From assembly GCF_014066305.1 (NCBI RefSeq), contig NW_023501070.1, positions 186,001 through 250,000 on the forward strand: DNA of 64,000 bases, in the 5' to 3' direction. The DNA comes from Letharia columbiana. Lineage: Eukaryota > Ascomycota > Lecanoromycetes > Lecanorales > Parmeliaceae. A program made the position numbers and the translations under genes. The notes under the pieces were generated by a model. The model was not told the DNA's origin. It saw nothing but the letters and a program-made list of their open reading frames with translations, and searched no databases. Shown here one piece after another: positions 10,839 to 22,910 of this stretch (its first letter is position 1; every line of letters begins with the position of its first letter).

Positions 10839-12137
10839 ATGAACATTGACGAACCTCTAGCCGCAGGCTTCGTGCTTCCGGGAAGGGCCAGGAAGCTACA
10901 CAGGCAGGGGACTGACTCCACAATCGTCAATCGGCTTCCAATCCTGAGATACCTACCCAGACACTTTCGCTCTCATTTCGTTGCCATGTGCGGAGAGTTC
11001 ATCGGCACCTTTTTATTCCTCTTCTTCGCTTTCTCCGGCACCCAAGTCGCAAACACCCAAGCGAAACCTCAGACGTCCACTACTGTTGCTCAGGCTTCCA
11101 ATCCAGCCCAACTCCTGTACATCAGCTTGTGCTTCGGCTTCTCTCTGGCCGTCAACGCCTGGGTTTTCTTTCGCATCTCTGGAGGGCTCTTCAATCCTGC
11201 CGTCACACTCGGAATGTGTCTCGTCGGGGCATTGCCATATATACGCGGCGTGCTTCTCGCGGTGTCACAGATCCTCGGTGCCATTTCTGCGGCCGCGGTC
11301 GTCAGCGTGCTATTTCCAGGACCACTGGACGTCCGGACCGCGCTCAGGATAGGCACCTCGATTACCCAGGGTCTCTTCATCGAGATGTTCCTTACCGCTC
11401 AACTAGTCTTCACCATTTTCATGCTTGCGGCCGAGAAGCACAAGGCAACCTTCATAGCGCCCGTTGGCATTGGCTTGTCGTTGTTCATTGCTGAACTTAC
11501 TGGTCCGGTCCCAATAATGGACCCAACCTCTGTGTCTGCTGACTGCTTCAGGTGTCTTCTACACCGGCGGGTCAGTAAACCCGGCTCGATCATTCGGCCC
11601 TGAGGTGGTCTTACATACGTTTCACCACTATCATTGGGTATGCCGCCCTTGTCCCTGCAATTGACAACGGACACTGACCCGCGGGACACTCAGATCTACT
11701 GGCTCGGGCCCATCCTCGGCTCGCTTCTAGCCTCGGGCTTCTACCGGTTCATGAAGATGCTCGAATACGAAACCGCGAATCCCGGTGCCGATTTCGACGA
11801 GCACGAGAAGGAACATTTCGACCCGGAGATCCACGGCAGTCGGCCTCCAACCACCGTCCACCTGCAACCAAGCGATCAACAGACTCACGGCGCGGCCAGA
11901 ACCGTAACCGGCGCAGAAGCCGATCACTACGACCCGGACGGCGTCAAGGCCAGTCCGGGAAACCACACGGCTGGACAAGGGCGCCATCGGAGGATGTCCG
12001 CGTTGAAAGGCGGACGGAAAGAGCCCGGCTTCTCACCCGCAGAGGTATCGCAGAAGGAGACCGAGGACCTCACCGACGTCTACGACGCTGCCCCTGGGGC
12101 GGAGTTGGGTAACGTGTCAAACGGTGCGCGAACTTGA
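10839..12137 (+). CDS. Aquaporin (MIP family channel)
   Basis: Three exons (10839-11502, 11552-11637 and 11694-12137) give 397 residues. Six membrane helices are visible, beginning with [16 protein letters not shown]. The two pore half-helices carry NPA motifs: [11 protein letters not shown] and, after the first intron, [15 protein letters not shown]. The arginine after the second NPA is the selectivity-filter residue expected of an orthodox water channel. The N-terminal tail (about 45 residues) and the charged, His-rich C-terminal tail (about 120 residues) are cytosolic and long, as in fungal aquaporins. The first intron has an atypical GTCCGG donor, but without it the second NPA loop is lost. 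It is transcribed divergently from the RING gene. Water and small-solute transport is inferred from the family. Confidence 0.9.
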
Positions 12138-12685
12138 CGGGATCCGTTAAAAGGCCGAGGTGTGGAGCAGGCAGGATGACAGAGGTTGGGTCGCTTGGGG
12201 AGGATCGCATGGCTTGCTTTGGCTTTCGTCTGGGGATTTGAGGCTAGAGAAGGGGAGAGAAGCAGGTCTGTATGGCTTGGAATACATGGATTCACACTCC
12301 CTTTCCGCCAGCACATCAAGTATATTAGCAGTAGCTTCGTTCAGTCATGACATGAACAAGAACAAGCAAATCGCAAAGCCGGAGAAGCCTATTATTAATC
12401 ACGACTCTACTTGCTCCATCACGAGCGGGTCAGAAGTATGTAGAGTGTTCAATCCAATCGGGACGGTAAGACTCTTCGAGAAGGGGAATCATTGATATGC
12501 TCATGCTCGTTTCGCATTTCTATTTACAGGCGGGCTATTGCATACCGCAATGCGACTGCTTTTCCATCAAGCTCCTTCCATCCCTTTTCGATATCCAGCT
12601 CGAGCAAGCAAGCAAGCAAGTATCCTGACTTCGCACCCGCAAATGTGCTGACATGGCGAGTATCAATCAGACCGCTTTCCCCGGC
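12138..12685. other. Convergent intergenic region
   Basis: This is the 3' flank shared by the aquaporin and the repetitive disordered protein, which converge here. A short AAGC repeat lies near 12603-12619. No gene was seen. Confidence 0.5.
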
Positions 12686-14182
12686 CTAGTTCAAGTGAGG
12701 GTCGAGAGCGTTGGCGGTCTCGGTGTAGTGGTGACCGGGGTGAACGATGTCCTCTGGGTGCCCGTCTCCATGGTGGTGCTTCTCGGAACCCTCGACGTAT
12801 CGCTCGCCCTCACCAACGAGGCCCGTGCGGCCGCTTGAGCCGGTGCCGGAACCGAAGCCGGAATCACCACCGGTCATTCCTGAGCCTGTGCCGGTTATCC
12901 CCTCACCAGTGAGACCGGTATCGCGAGTGTTAGAGTCGTAGCCGGAGCTACCACCTGTCAAGCCTGAGCCCGCTCCAGACAATCCCTCGCCGGTGAGACC
13001 GGTATCGCGAGTATTAGAGTCGTAGCCGGAGCTACCACCTGTCAAGCCTGAGCCCGCTCCAGACAATCCCTCGCCGGTGATACCGGTATCGCGAGTATTT
13101 GAGTCGTAGCCGGAGCTACCACCTGTCAAGCCTGAGCCCGCTCCAGAATATCCCTCGCCGGTGATACCGGTATCGCGAGTGTTTGAGTCGTAGCCAGAGC
13201 CCAAGCCGGAGTCATTGCCAGTCAAGCCGGACCCTGTTCCTCCGCTAGTCAAGTCAGCACCGCCGGTGTTCGTGTCGTATCCAGAGCCTGTTTGAGGAAC
13301 TGAGCCCCCAGCAATCATGCCCTCGTCACCACCGAGGCCGGAGCCAGTAACCGTGTTATCACGGTCCATGCGAGAGCTTGAGTCGTAGCCGGAGCCCGTA
13401 CCTCCCACTATACCAGTGTCGCGGGTGTTTGAGCCGGAGCCGGTCAAGACATCCTGACCGTCGAGACCAGTGCTGCTACGGTCGTTGGGGTTGTAGCTTG
13501 ATCCGGATCCCGCGTTCATTGAGGACTCATCCATAGTGGTGCCACGGCCCGTAGTGTCGACGCCAGAGCCAACAAGGCCGGTGTCACGCTCGCTTGTCCC
13601 GGTGTACTGAGGCCCAGCGTTGTTGCCGCTACCGAGGCCAGTATCCCGGAAAGTGCTATCATAACCTGAGCCAGTACCAGAGCCGATTCCAGAGCCTGCA
13701 CCTGAGTCTTGCATTAGCTCAGCATTGGAAAGGCCTGTACTCCCAGTCCCGGCATCTCTCGCTCCATGGATGCCAGGCTTAGTGGAATGGAGGACACCAG
13801 GATTGGTAGGAGACATGGAACTGCCGTGGGCAACAGAGCCGGACTCACCCTCGATCCCGGTCTGTCCAGTGAGTTCTTGGTTCGAAAGGCCAGTACCAGA
13901 TGTGCCGGTGTCACGGTCACCGTGGATACCACGCTTGGTGGAGTTGAGGACGCCAGGGTTTGTAGGCGACATGGAGTCACCGTGAGCAACGGAACCTGAG
14001 ACGGGAGTGTCATGAACGCCGGACTGGCTGCCGTGGTCTCCCTGGAGCCCGTCATGCTCGAGCTTTGCGTTCTCTGGAGTGATGAGATTAGTAGCCGATG
14101 GTGACGCTTTCAAGAGAGGGAACTCACCATCTTTGTGGCCGCCTTGAAGGGCATCCTTGACCTTGTGCATGAGTCCAGACAT
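12686..14182 (-). CDS. Gly/Ser/Thr-rich repetitive disordered protein, hydrophilin-like
   Basis: The frame is open over 498 codons, but a 54-nt intron (14127-14074) with a GTGAGT donor, a CTACTAAT branch-like site and a CAG acceptor lies in frame. Removing it gives 480 residues beginning MSGLMHKVKDALQGGHKDEN. Two copies of an N-terminal module (SMSPTNPGVL followed by an IHG motif) come first. Many short units follow, the clearest being about 28-residue near-identical copies with SGYDSNTRDTGITGEG and GAGSGLTGGS. The protein is hydrophilic, without cysteine clusters or membrane spans, and ends in a His-rich tail (HHHGDGHPEDIVHPGHH). Such composition fits desiccation or stress hydrophilins. That role is inference; I recognise no catalytic domain. 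Confidence 0.75.
   Translation of the reverse strand: MSGLMHKVKDALQGGHKDGEFPLLKASPSATNLITPENAKLEHDGLQGDHGSQSGVHDTPVSGSVAHGDSMSPTNPGVLNSTKRGIHGDRDTGTSGTGLSNQELTGQTGIEGESGSVAHGSSMSPTNPGVLHSTKPGIHGARDAGTGSTGLSNAELMQDSGAGSGIGSGTGSGYDSTFRDTGLGSGNNAGPQYTGTSERDTGLVGSGVDTTGRGTTMDESSMNAGSGSSYNPNDRSSTGLDGQDVLTGSGSNTRDTGIVGGTGSGYDSSSRMDRDNTVTGSGLGGDEGMIAGGSVPQTGSGYDTNTGGADLTSGGTGSGLTGNDSGLGSGYDSNTRDTGITGEGYSGAGSGLTGGSSGYDSNTRDTGITGEGLSGAGSGLTGGSSGYDSNTRDTGLTGEGLSGAGSGLTGGSSGYDSNTRDTGLTGEGITGTGSGMTGGDSGFGSGTGSSGRTGLVGEGERYVEGSEKHHHGDGHPEDIVHPGHHYTETANALDPHLN
12895..13200 (-). repeat. Coding minisatellite, ~84-base units
   Basis: Nearly identical DNA units of about 84 bases recur in tandem inside the disordered-protein gene. 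Each encodes SGYDSNTRDTG(I/L)TGEG plus GAGSGLTGGS. The high identity points to recent expansion or homogenisation. Confidence 0.8.
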
Positions 14183-16930
14183 GTTGGCGGTGTGAAGTGT
14201 TTATTGAAGAGTTAATTGTAAATGAAGTTGGACGTGTGAGTTGGTTGAGAGGTGATAGATTGAGTACGAGGTTCGAGGTTTGAGAGTTGTTGAAATGAAA
14301 AAGATTTGGTGAAGCAGGATGAAGGCGGGGTCTTAAGTAGTTGTAGAAATAGGTGGGTAAATAAAGATGTGCGCTTTGCTTGCCGTACGAACTAACTACG
14401 AATTGAGGGTCTAAGGTAGGTACTCCCTGAGCTGGTACAAGGTAAAGTAGTGAAAAGTGAAAAGTTGGCAGGGACTTTTTCTCATTCGATTCAGACGTCA
14501 CATGCCTACACTACCGGTTTACTATCAAGGAATCAAGTTAGAACAATAAATTACAAGCTCAGCTTTCTGATAACTTGGCATGAGCGGGGCAATCTCGCCC
14601 CACCATTTCACTGATGTCACTCTCACGTGCGAAAGGTGTGGCGTAGAGGCGTACATGCACAGCCACAGATCTACAGTACAGGACCCCGAAGCCTTTCTGA
14701 GGGCTATCTTTGCCTTTGAGGCTTCGAGATTAACAATTTCATGGCAGAAATGATGCTCTTTATGTCATGTTGGAAGAGAAATACGGTCAAAATGCATGAT
14801 TGCATCAGGCAAAATCCTTGTGCAGTTGTGAATACCAGGTTCGGAAGCCATTCTCTTCCCTCTGATCGTCTCATAATTGTAAATCAAGACCAAAACAAGA
14901 GAGTACTCTCCGGGCCAGCTATCCTCTGTCGTGCTCTTGAACCTTGGACGTTGTCCATGACATGTCCATCAATCATCGAAAATATTAATATGCTGTCGCC
15001 GTGGCCAGTAGATTCATGATTCGGGCTCATCCGGCTTGGCGCAATGCTTGACTCGCCATCTCCGACCTCATTCCATTGCAGATTCTTCCACTCCCTTCAT
15101 TCATGCTTCCCCGATCATCATCTGTTGTCTGACTCATATGATTTAGGCGAGTCGTTGTTCAGAGAATCCCATTTTGCTGGCCTGGGCCCTTTTCATGCGT
15201 CTTAAAAGGTGCTGTCAGCGCACCATAGGCGGAGAAGAGATGCTTCAAACCAGCAGTCACACTAAGATTTGACACTGGAGAACGAAGAGTGCGCCTGTCT
15301 TCCGCCTCGATGATCATTGCTAACGACATTTTCTATACAGTAGATTGACTCCGTCAGTCAAGGGTCCGTGACCGCAACGAAACAGCGAGCATTCTGCCGA
15401 GGCTTCTTGCTCTCCGACTTGACCGCACTTCTCCTTCTGTGGAACCCCGAGACAACAATACAGGACTTGTTTGCCAAGTACCCTGACATGCCGAGAAGCT
15501 CTTTGTGCCTGTCTGGGCTGCGTTGCATGTGTTGAGGAGAGAGTTTCATCTCGGCAACGCAACACTCGAGATGGAGCTGGACTGCAACGAGATTCCGCTC
15601 TACTGCTGCAGGCTTTGAGAACTCCAGGCTCGCTGGCCTGAAATTCTAGCTCTCAGCTCCGGAGAGGCGTAGGGATCACTTGGAACGTGCTAGAGAAGCT
15701 GCGCCTTGAAGGAAAAGTGTGAGCGAAAGCGGGACATGGCTTCCGAACCCGAACGACTAGTCGGTATGCAATCAGCATAAGAATCATGAGGGGACAGTAG
15801 GATGCGGCTGAAGTGTGGATAGCTGGAGTCATGGCACCGAAACTTTCTGTATCGTCAAGCGTACCGCCCCGCTTATTTTTGATGCCTTTTCGGTAGCCAA
15901 GCTTCTGAAGCCTGAACGAGCCTACGGAACGAAAGAGGAGATATATTCTATCTGTGGGCCAATCTCAAAATTGGACACCCTTGTTGGCTGAGGGAGGATG
16001 GACCGATGAGCCTATGGCTGGGATTTGCCACGCGGGTTCGTGATTCTGATGTGAGGAAGGATGGCCAGATGCTGTGGGAAACAGTTTGCTGGACGTCCAC
16101 TGCAGGGGCTGCAGCCATTGGTATATCCAGTGCTCTCTTTGATACCCTTCTGGAAGGATGCGGACTGCCATGCTGCATACCCTTGTTCTTAAGCTCGTTT
16201 GTTCAGCGTATGCATGGAACCTTCTAATCTCCTCCAGAGAAGCTTGGAACGTCAATCTCAATCCACATGCAGCTGACAGGCACCATGAATATGCTCACAA
16301 TGACTGAACAAGTATGGCTTGTAGTAGTGGATGCGACTGACAAAGACAGGCTCATGTCGTGAGAGCCCTAGGCCTAGTTCCACCTCCCCGGACTTAATAA
16401 ACCTCCTCTCCCAGTACAGTGTTGATCATCCGCTAGTACTTCGGACCTCGGCGCACTCAACGTGAAGTTGTGATGAACGGCACCACTAACCGAAAAGGAA
16501 TTGTTGTTCTCAAAGTGTGTCTGAGCTCACCTTTCCCACCGACCCCCTACCAAGCACCCAACCCAATAACCATGCTTCCAGCCCTGTTCCTCATGCTGTA
16601 AGCCGTTGGCTTGTACCTACTGCTGTATAGCATCAAGTCCACCATCGCTCTTGCATCGCTCGTTCCTTTCTTGACGGTCCCAGCGTCCTCCTTCCACGCA
16701 GGCTGAGCTGAGGGCTTGGCTCTGAGTGAGCTCGGGCTCGATCTCCTTCATTCAGTTGGATCGAACACCATCCTAGCACATCTGCGTCGCTCCTTCCCTA
16801 CTTTGCAAGCTCTTGCCTCGTTGGTCCAGGCCTACGAAGTTGGGCGGTTGATCGGGAATGAACTGGAGCTGAAGCTCTTCATCTAGTAAGACCGATTAAC
16901 AAGCTAGCTGCTCGGGAGAAAGAACCTCCT
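14183..16930. other. Long intergenic region
   Basis: About 2.7 kb with no recognisable gene. The left end is the promoter and leader of the disordered-protein gene. A short stretch near 16690-16880 has protein-like coding character on the plus strand (DLLHSVGSNTILAHLRRSFP then TLQALASLVQAYEVGRLIGN). It may be an upstream exon of the next gene or chance. The rest shows only short open frames, no tRNA and no clear transposon remnant. Confidence 0.5.
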
Positions 16931-19900
16931 ATGACTCCTCCTCCGCTAGGAGAAGGCCACGGTGGTAGACGACCTCGTCGTGAGTCTCGAGCCCTTCTCG
17001 AAGGTATTATCAGTGAGACATCAAGGCGTGCATCGTGACCAAAGAAGAGATTGCTGACGTTCTTGAGAAACACAAGAACACAACTCACGCGACGCCAATT
17101 TTACAAACAGTGTTTCCTCCGGTATCCCACTACCCGCTCCCGACCTTTCGAACTTGGCTGCAAGAAATGGCCCATTCTCACACATTCGGATCATTCCTAA
17201 GCCCCCTGTGGAAGAGACCCCAGAACAAAGAATGCAACGGACCAACCCGTTCACCTTTAAGAAGCCGTCATTTTCAGAGGAAGCAGAAGCCAACGTGTCT
17301 TCTCACCCCAACCCGTACAATTGGCAAGTTAACCTAGCCAACGCATCTGACGGAGCGTCGTTTGCACAGGTATGTGTCTTCAGAGCCCAAATTTCCCATT
17401 CCGTCTCAGATTTGCAGTCTTGTTGCATATTGAAAGAGTGGTCCACTGCAAAATGTTTAAGGGCTCGGATACCGACATGGAGAGGAAACGCTGATTCCTT
17501 GTTGCTATCAGAAAGCACGCGCTGCCGAATTGAACGCTGCCAGAGCACGACGAGCCGCCCAAATGCAGTCCATTGACGATGAAATTCCTGATCTGTCAGG
17601 GGCTGTCAGCCTTGGAACGTATAAATTCACGCGGCGTGGTCGAGGCAAGAAGTATGAGACACATAAGCTAAGCGAGCTCCAAGAAATCCAGGAAAAGGAA
17701 GGCGAAAACAAAGTGACGGAACCCGCGTCAACTTCATCCGTTCACCCACTCTTCAGTCCTCCATCACCCACCACACTTTCATCCTCTCAACTTCCCGAAC
17801 GCCCTCATCATATCGAGGCCGAGCTTGACGACAGGATCCTCAACCACTTGGACAACCCAAGCCCTGACAGACGTGGCTCCCACGAGCCTGATCTACCTCA
17901 CTGCGACGAGCTTGGCCCATCTCATTACGCCACGAAACTTCCGAGCCCCATCCGCTCCAGCTACGCTGACAGACGGAGCTCTCAAGCGTCTGGCCAAGCT
18001 AACTCCTCTTTTCCGCCCGCACAAGATCACCGCTCAAGTCAAGACTTCAGCGCCTTGATCCAACAAGACACGCTAAGCTCGCAACCCTCTGGACAAGTCC
18101 ATTCTTCATTTCCCCCCAAGTATTACGGTTCGACTCAACATTTTAGCGCCACGATCAACCCACATAGTCAAAGCTCACTACCAGCGTCTAGACAAGCTCA
18201 TAATTCATTCCAGCTCCAAGGTCATAGCTTGAATCATAACTCCTACACCCCCGTCAACACCGACAGACGAAGCTCACAAGTGTCTGGACAGACTCAACCT
18301 TCCTTTCCGCTCCCGGCTCGCCATTTAGATGCTTCTCAACAGTACGGCCAGTTTGCGAAGAGCTTAACCGCCTTGATCAACACTGATAGACGAGGGTCGA
18401 AAAATTCCGGACAAGCGGCTTTTCCTTTTACACCTCAAGATTTTCAGCAACGTATTCTTGACCCGTACCGTGAGATCGAGAGCAAGGCCAACGGTTCGCT
18501 TGCCGCGCACAGACAAAGCTCGCAAGCAAGCAGTCAAGTTCATCGTCCAGCATCGCCCAAAGCTTACTCCGCACCCCGATCTTTGCCACTTTCAGACACC
18601 CTGCCAACAGCCACCTTCAACCTTGAGACTAATCAGTGGGATCCTGATTTACCCGAAGCCAACATGGCCACTCAGACCCCAACAAACAAGTCCACTCGCG
18701 GTGGCCACTCTGGCCAGCAATCATCTCGTCAGTCCTCTTCACGAAATTCACACGCGAGCCAGGATGTTCACAATCCTCATGCTATTGTCACCACCACAAA
18801 GAGTGGTCGCCCTTACACCAACCCATACATGCCAACTGATCCACCGCCGTCTACAGCTCGTCAGATTACGAGGGAGTCCCCATCTGGAAACATCAATCTG
18901 GACACTCAATACGATGATCCAGACATGGTGCAGCGCCAACGCAAGATGCGATACATGGATCAAGAAGAAGCTCGATACCGAGCTCTAGAACTAGCTAAGC
19001 AAGAGCAATCCGAAGAATACCTCGATGATCCTTTCCAGGACCAACCCACACACATTCAGCACTATGGGCGTAATCAGCCATCTAAATACGCCGAATATGC
19101 AGCACAACAAGCGGTCTATGGTCAATCGCCGGATTACGGACATCAGCCAACACTCACTACTTATGCCTCAGATCCTAGTGCGTCGTCGTTCCTCTCAAAC
19201 GCTCAGCAAGTTACACATGCTCCGAATGCTGGAATGTCCCCCTATCGTGGCCAGCAGTCGGCCTACGAGCAACAAGCTTTCGTCAATAATCGTGACCAGA
19301 ACCCTGGAGCAGGTCCGCATGAGCTCCGCGCAGCATTCGAACAACAACTTGTAAGTAAACCTCGTGCGTCCGTACGACTGCCAGCTGTGAGAGGCACCAT
19401 TGATCAGCAAAAGGAATTTCTACAAGAACCAAAACTTGAAAGCTTGTCGCTGGAAGACTACACTGGCAAGATTGCTCAAGACCAACGCCGTCGTCCCACA
19501 CAAGGCGGTGTCCAGCCGCCTTCTGGCAGATTATCTCACGCAGTCCCCATTCGAGATCCTGCCGCCTATACCGGCTCAGGCCTGACTATGAGACGAAATC
19601 AAGAAGCGTTGAGGCAAAACCTCGACACGGTCGTTGCATCTTCCCAAGGGCCTACAGGATCTGCTAGGACTGTGATGAATGATCCTCACCGAGATCGCCA
19701 GCCTTCAAGTAGGCCTTCGTCTACGGTCACAGATACTACTGTCACTGGATCTACGCTTCGGGCTCAAGCTCCTAGCTACGAGTCCATTACCACACAGCGT
19801 CCGGTCACAACGAATCCGGCTTTCATGAAGCCAAGACCAGATACAAGTCGTCGCCAAGGGAGAGCAGCGCTCGGTGAGAGCGACCATCTACCCTTGCAAT

Positions 19901-20826
19901 ATTATGCGGGTGACATGCTCAAAAGCCCTGAGCGCGCCACTGCAGCTACTGAGATTACTGGTCTTCGTGAGCCCTATCGAGCTCCTGCGGCTCCCCCCGG
20001 TTTTGGCCACGATGCCGCTGCCTACACCAAGAATGCGGGACTCCCGGCTGCGGCCATTGGCGCTGGCAACGCGTTCATGAATGAGATCGCCAAAGGGGCC
20101 CCGCCCAAACGAAACCCTCAGCAACGCTTGGAAGAGGCAGCCACATGGTTCCGCACTGATCCTCGCGATCTCTCATACGCGGCGGCGATTCTTCCTCGTC
20201 AGACAATGAATAGAATGAATCCGGAACGTTTCCCTCTCGAAGACGCAGCTCCTCGTACCGTCAGTCAACTTGCAGACAATTCCGAGGATGACGACCCCAG
20301 CGATCGAGCTCGTCAAGCCGCGACCCCAAGACCTATTGGTCACGGTCGTCCACCTGGATTCACCACGCCACCTAGCAATCATGGTCCGACGCGAGCTGCA
20401 ACTCAAGCTCCCTTCTCCACCCTTGCCGGCGTTACTTCAGTCAATGACACAGAGGGGATGGTGCGCTCAGCCCGCGAGTTCCTTGACGATGACGCACGAG
20501 CGATAGAAGCGATGTTCGGTGGAGTCTACAGCAACCTCATGGCCGGCATGAATGGCCCATATGACTACATGAACCACTACGCTCCTCCTCCAGCCTACGC
20601 GATCGACCATAACGCCAAGAACGACCACACGTTCTTCGACCCCCAGTGGTTCGCTACTGCCCCTCCAGCGAGGGTTGGCAGAGATCCACGTCGCGAGCAA
20701 GGCGAGTACGAGGACCCGACCCAAGGAAGTGCTAGCCGTCGCGGAGATCACGCTCGTGGTGAAGTCAGTGGACGTGACAGCGGTGGACGTGGTGGTAGTG
20801 GAGGTCGTGCTTGGGGGAGGAATTGA
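16931..20826 (+). CDS. Large intrinsically disordered protein, function unknown
   Basis: Three exons (16931-17003, 17068-17369 and 17512-20826) give 1,229 residues if the ATG at 16931 is the start. The reading frame stays open upstream of that ATG for a short way, so the 5' end is uncertain. An N-terminal conserved-looking block (SGAVSLGTYKFTRRGRGKKY, then ETHKLSELQEIQEKEGENK) precedes a long Ser/Gln/Pro-rich region. In that region a loose motif (DRRSSQASGQ then NSSFPP) recurs six or seven times. Later Tyr/Gln-rich and Pro-rich parts include LEEAATWFRTDPRDLSYAAA, which may be a folded segment. The protein ends in an RGG-like tail (DSGGRGGSGGRAWGRN), which often binds RNA. I do not recognise a family; low-complexity RNA-associated proteins look like this, but that is inference. 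Confidence 0.72.
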
Positions 20827-21557
20827 AATGTGGTTCGTTTTTATGGTATGTTCCCTGTCTTTCCCAGCCATTCAAGACATACTGACGTAAACAGTACGAT
20901 AGATGTAGCTCAACTTTCAAGGTCTCGATACCGCAATGTCGAATCTTTTCTTTTTTCTACGGCGGAGAGCTTTTACGAAACGTTTTTATGGTATGAATCT
21001 GATCCCCTTTTTGAACCACCCATAGTCACATCCTGGATACCCGCTGACCTCATTACACAGACCGATACTCATAAATCCCTTGCCGGGTGGGAAAGGCGTG
21101 GCATAATGCCGATCTAATATCTCTTCCCTTCGTCTTCAGCGTGCGATTTTTTTTTATTCTTCCTAAAACATCGGAAAGGTTTTCCCTTCTTGTAGATAAT
21201 TCAACCTGTATTACTATTCACCTGTGCCCCTTGTGCAGTGACTTTCGACGGGAAGCATGACCTGATATGATAACGCGTAGTTTTCCCTTTTTCAGCGGCG
21301 TCCTCGAGCAGATTCTGTCTGCCATCTTGCTGCGAATCATGCGGATTCCGGATTCAAGTAGCTTGATCCTTCTATAGGGCATTTGGATATATGATAATGG
21401 GCAGAGTATGTAGATACAGATGGCTCTACTCCTTACAGGCAGTGTCTTCTAGGCGGTATACATGCTCGTCGAACCTGAGTGTTAATTCAGTCGGAGTCTC
21501 TCTTCCCCCATCTCCCAAAAAATAGACATATACAGTACTATACTGCTATCCAATCAA
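20827..21557. other. Convergent intergenic region
   Basis: This is the 3' flank of the large disordered-protein gene and of the CECR5-like gene. It is mildly T-rich with short poly-T runs near 21150. No gene or repeat of note. Confidence 0.5.
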
Positions 21558-22910
21558 TCAGCCCATTTCATCGGTATCTACACCCTCCTTTCGCAGCCCA
21601 TAGCGGACCGCATCCCACACGTCCTGCACAACGACTTTGGGTTCGTGTGCGGGCTTTCCGCCCCGGTAGACGCCGCTGCGGACGAGGATGCTGTCCCACT
21701 TGCTCCCCGTGGGGCTTTTGTAATCGTTGGCCCCTCTGATGTCGCTCTCGGGGTTGTCTCCCACCATGTACACGCTCCTCAACTTGCCTGCGTCGCCTCC
21801 TTGTAAGGCAGTCCTGTGCTGTCGGAGTCTATTCTCCGCGAATGCGAACGTCCCTTGCGTGGGCTTCCCGAATAAGTTTTTGTGCAACTGCACACCGTTC
21901 TCGGGGCCGCCGGTAACAGCGTTGAAGACGCCCTCCAAAGCAGCCTGGAAGCCGCCTTGGCCGAGACGCGGGAGATGGTATGAGGCTGCCCAAAAAAGAT
22001 CCGGGTTGGAGAAGTACAGCTCGGGCTGTCCGTCTTGCTGGTAGCCTCGGTTTGGTAAATTCGAATCACCGTTTTTGGTCGAGAGAGTGCCCAAGTGGCC
22101 ACCTATGGATAAGAGGAGGTCGAGGACTAGCTGGGTATCGAGAGCCCAGTCGCGAGGGTCGTTGAACACCATTATGGCGTCGACTTTGACTGTGGGATGG
22201 CCTGAAGACTGCTGATTGGAGTAGGCACTCTGGGCCAATGGCCTCGCAAAAGGTCTGTGGCTGTCGAGCGAGACGAATGGCCAGAGGGTGGGATAAGCCG
22301 TAATGATGTCGGAAGGGATAATGACATTGTTGAAGCCGTATCTATGAGACAATTAAAATTGAGAATGCAAGGGAATGGAGGGGTTGACGTACTCACCCTT
22401 CAGCAACTCTCCTACATTTATCGCCCTCTCCTCCTACAACAAGTATACATTTATCCTTCAAGTTCTCCTTGCCGTGGCCATTCGCCAGTTCCGCGAAAGG
22501 CGTATGAGACTGCACGAACATTGACGTATCGAGGGGCACTTCGAGGAGCTGGCTTATCTGTTGCACGCGCTCCTGTTCTGACTTGCCGCCGCCATTGGTG
22601 AGGAGAACAAAGGGGATGCGGTGGGTTTGGAGATAGGAGAGGGCGCGGTGGGCGCGAGGAAGGGGTTGAGAGGAGCGGAGGAGGACACCGTCGATGCTGC
22701 AAAGATGTAAGCAGTCCTCAACAGTCTGGTTCGAGGGATTCTATACTCAAATGCGAATGCAAAACTGGGGATTTTGGGCTGATCGTTTGCGATGGATGTC
22801 TGTAAGAAGCGAGGGAATTGCTTGAGATATCGGAGGCGTAGTAGGTTTGGAGAGGGACAAAGACAAGGGGTAATGGTGGCAGGCCTCCGGCCTAGGCAGA
22901 ATTTTGCCAT
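21558..22910 (-). CDS. CECR5-type HAD hydrolase (HAD class IIA), probably mitochondrial
   Basis: Three exons (22910-22747, 22696-22397 and 22341-21558) give 415 residues. The N terminus (MAKFCLGRRPATITPCL...) is basic and hydroxylated, like a mitochondrial presequence. HAD motif I is formed across the first splice junction as FAFDIDGVLL. Motif II is FVLLTNGGGKSEQER. The C-terminal motif IV region reads VYMVGDNPESDIRGAND, and GKPTQGTFAFAE lies between. The order and the late GDNPESDI motif match the CECR5/HDHD5 group, to which yeast YKR070W belongs. Substrates of this group are not established. It lies head-to-head with the F-box gene, with only 228 bases between start codons. Confidence 0.87.

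Noticed and set aside
15965..16261. 98-codon minus-strand frame in the long intergenic region
   Set aside because: There is no recognisable family, no splice partners and unremarkable composition.
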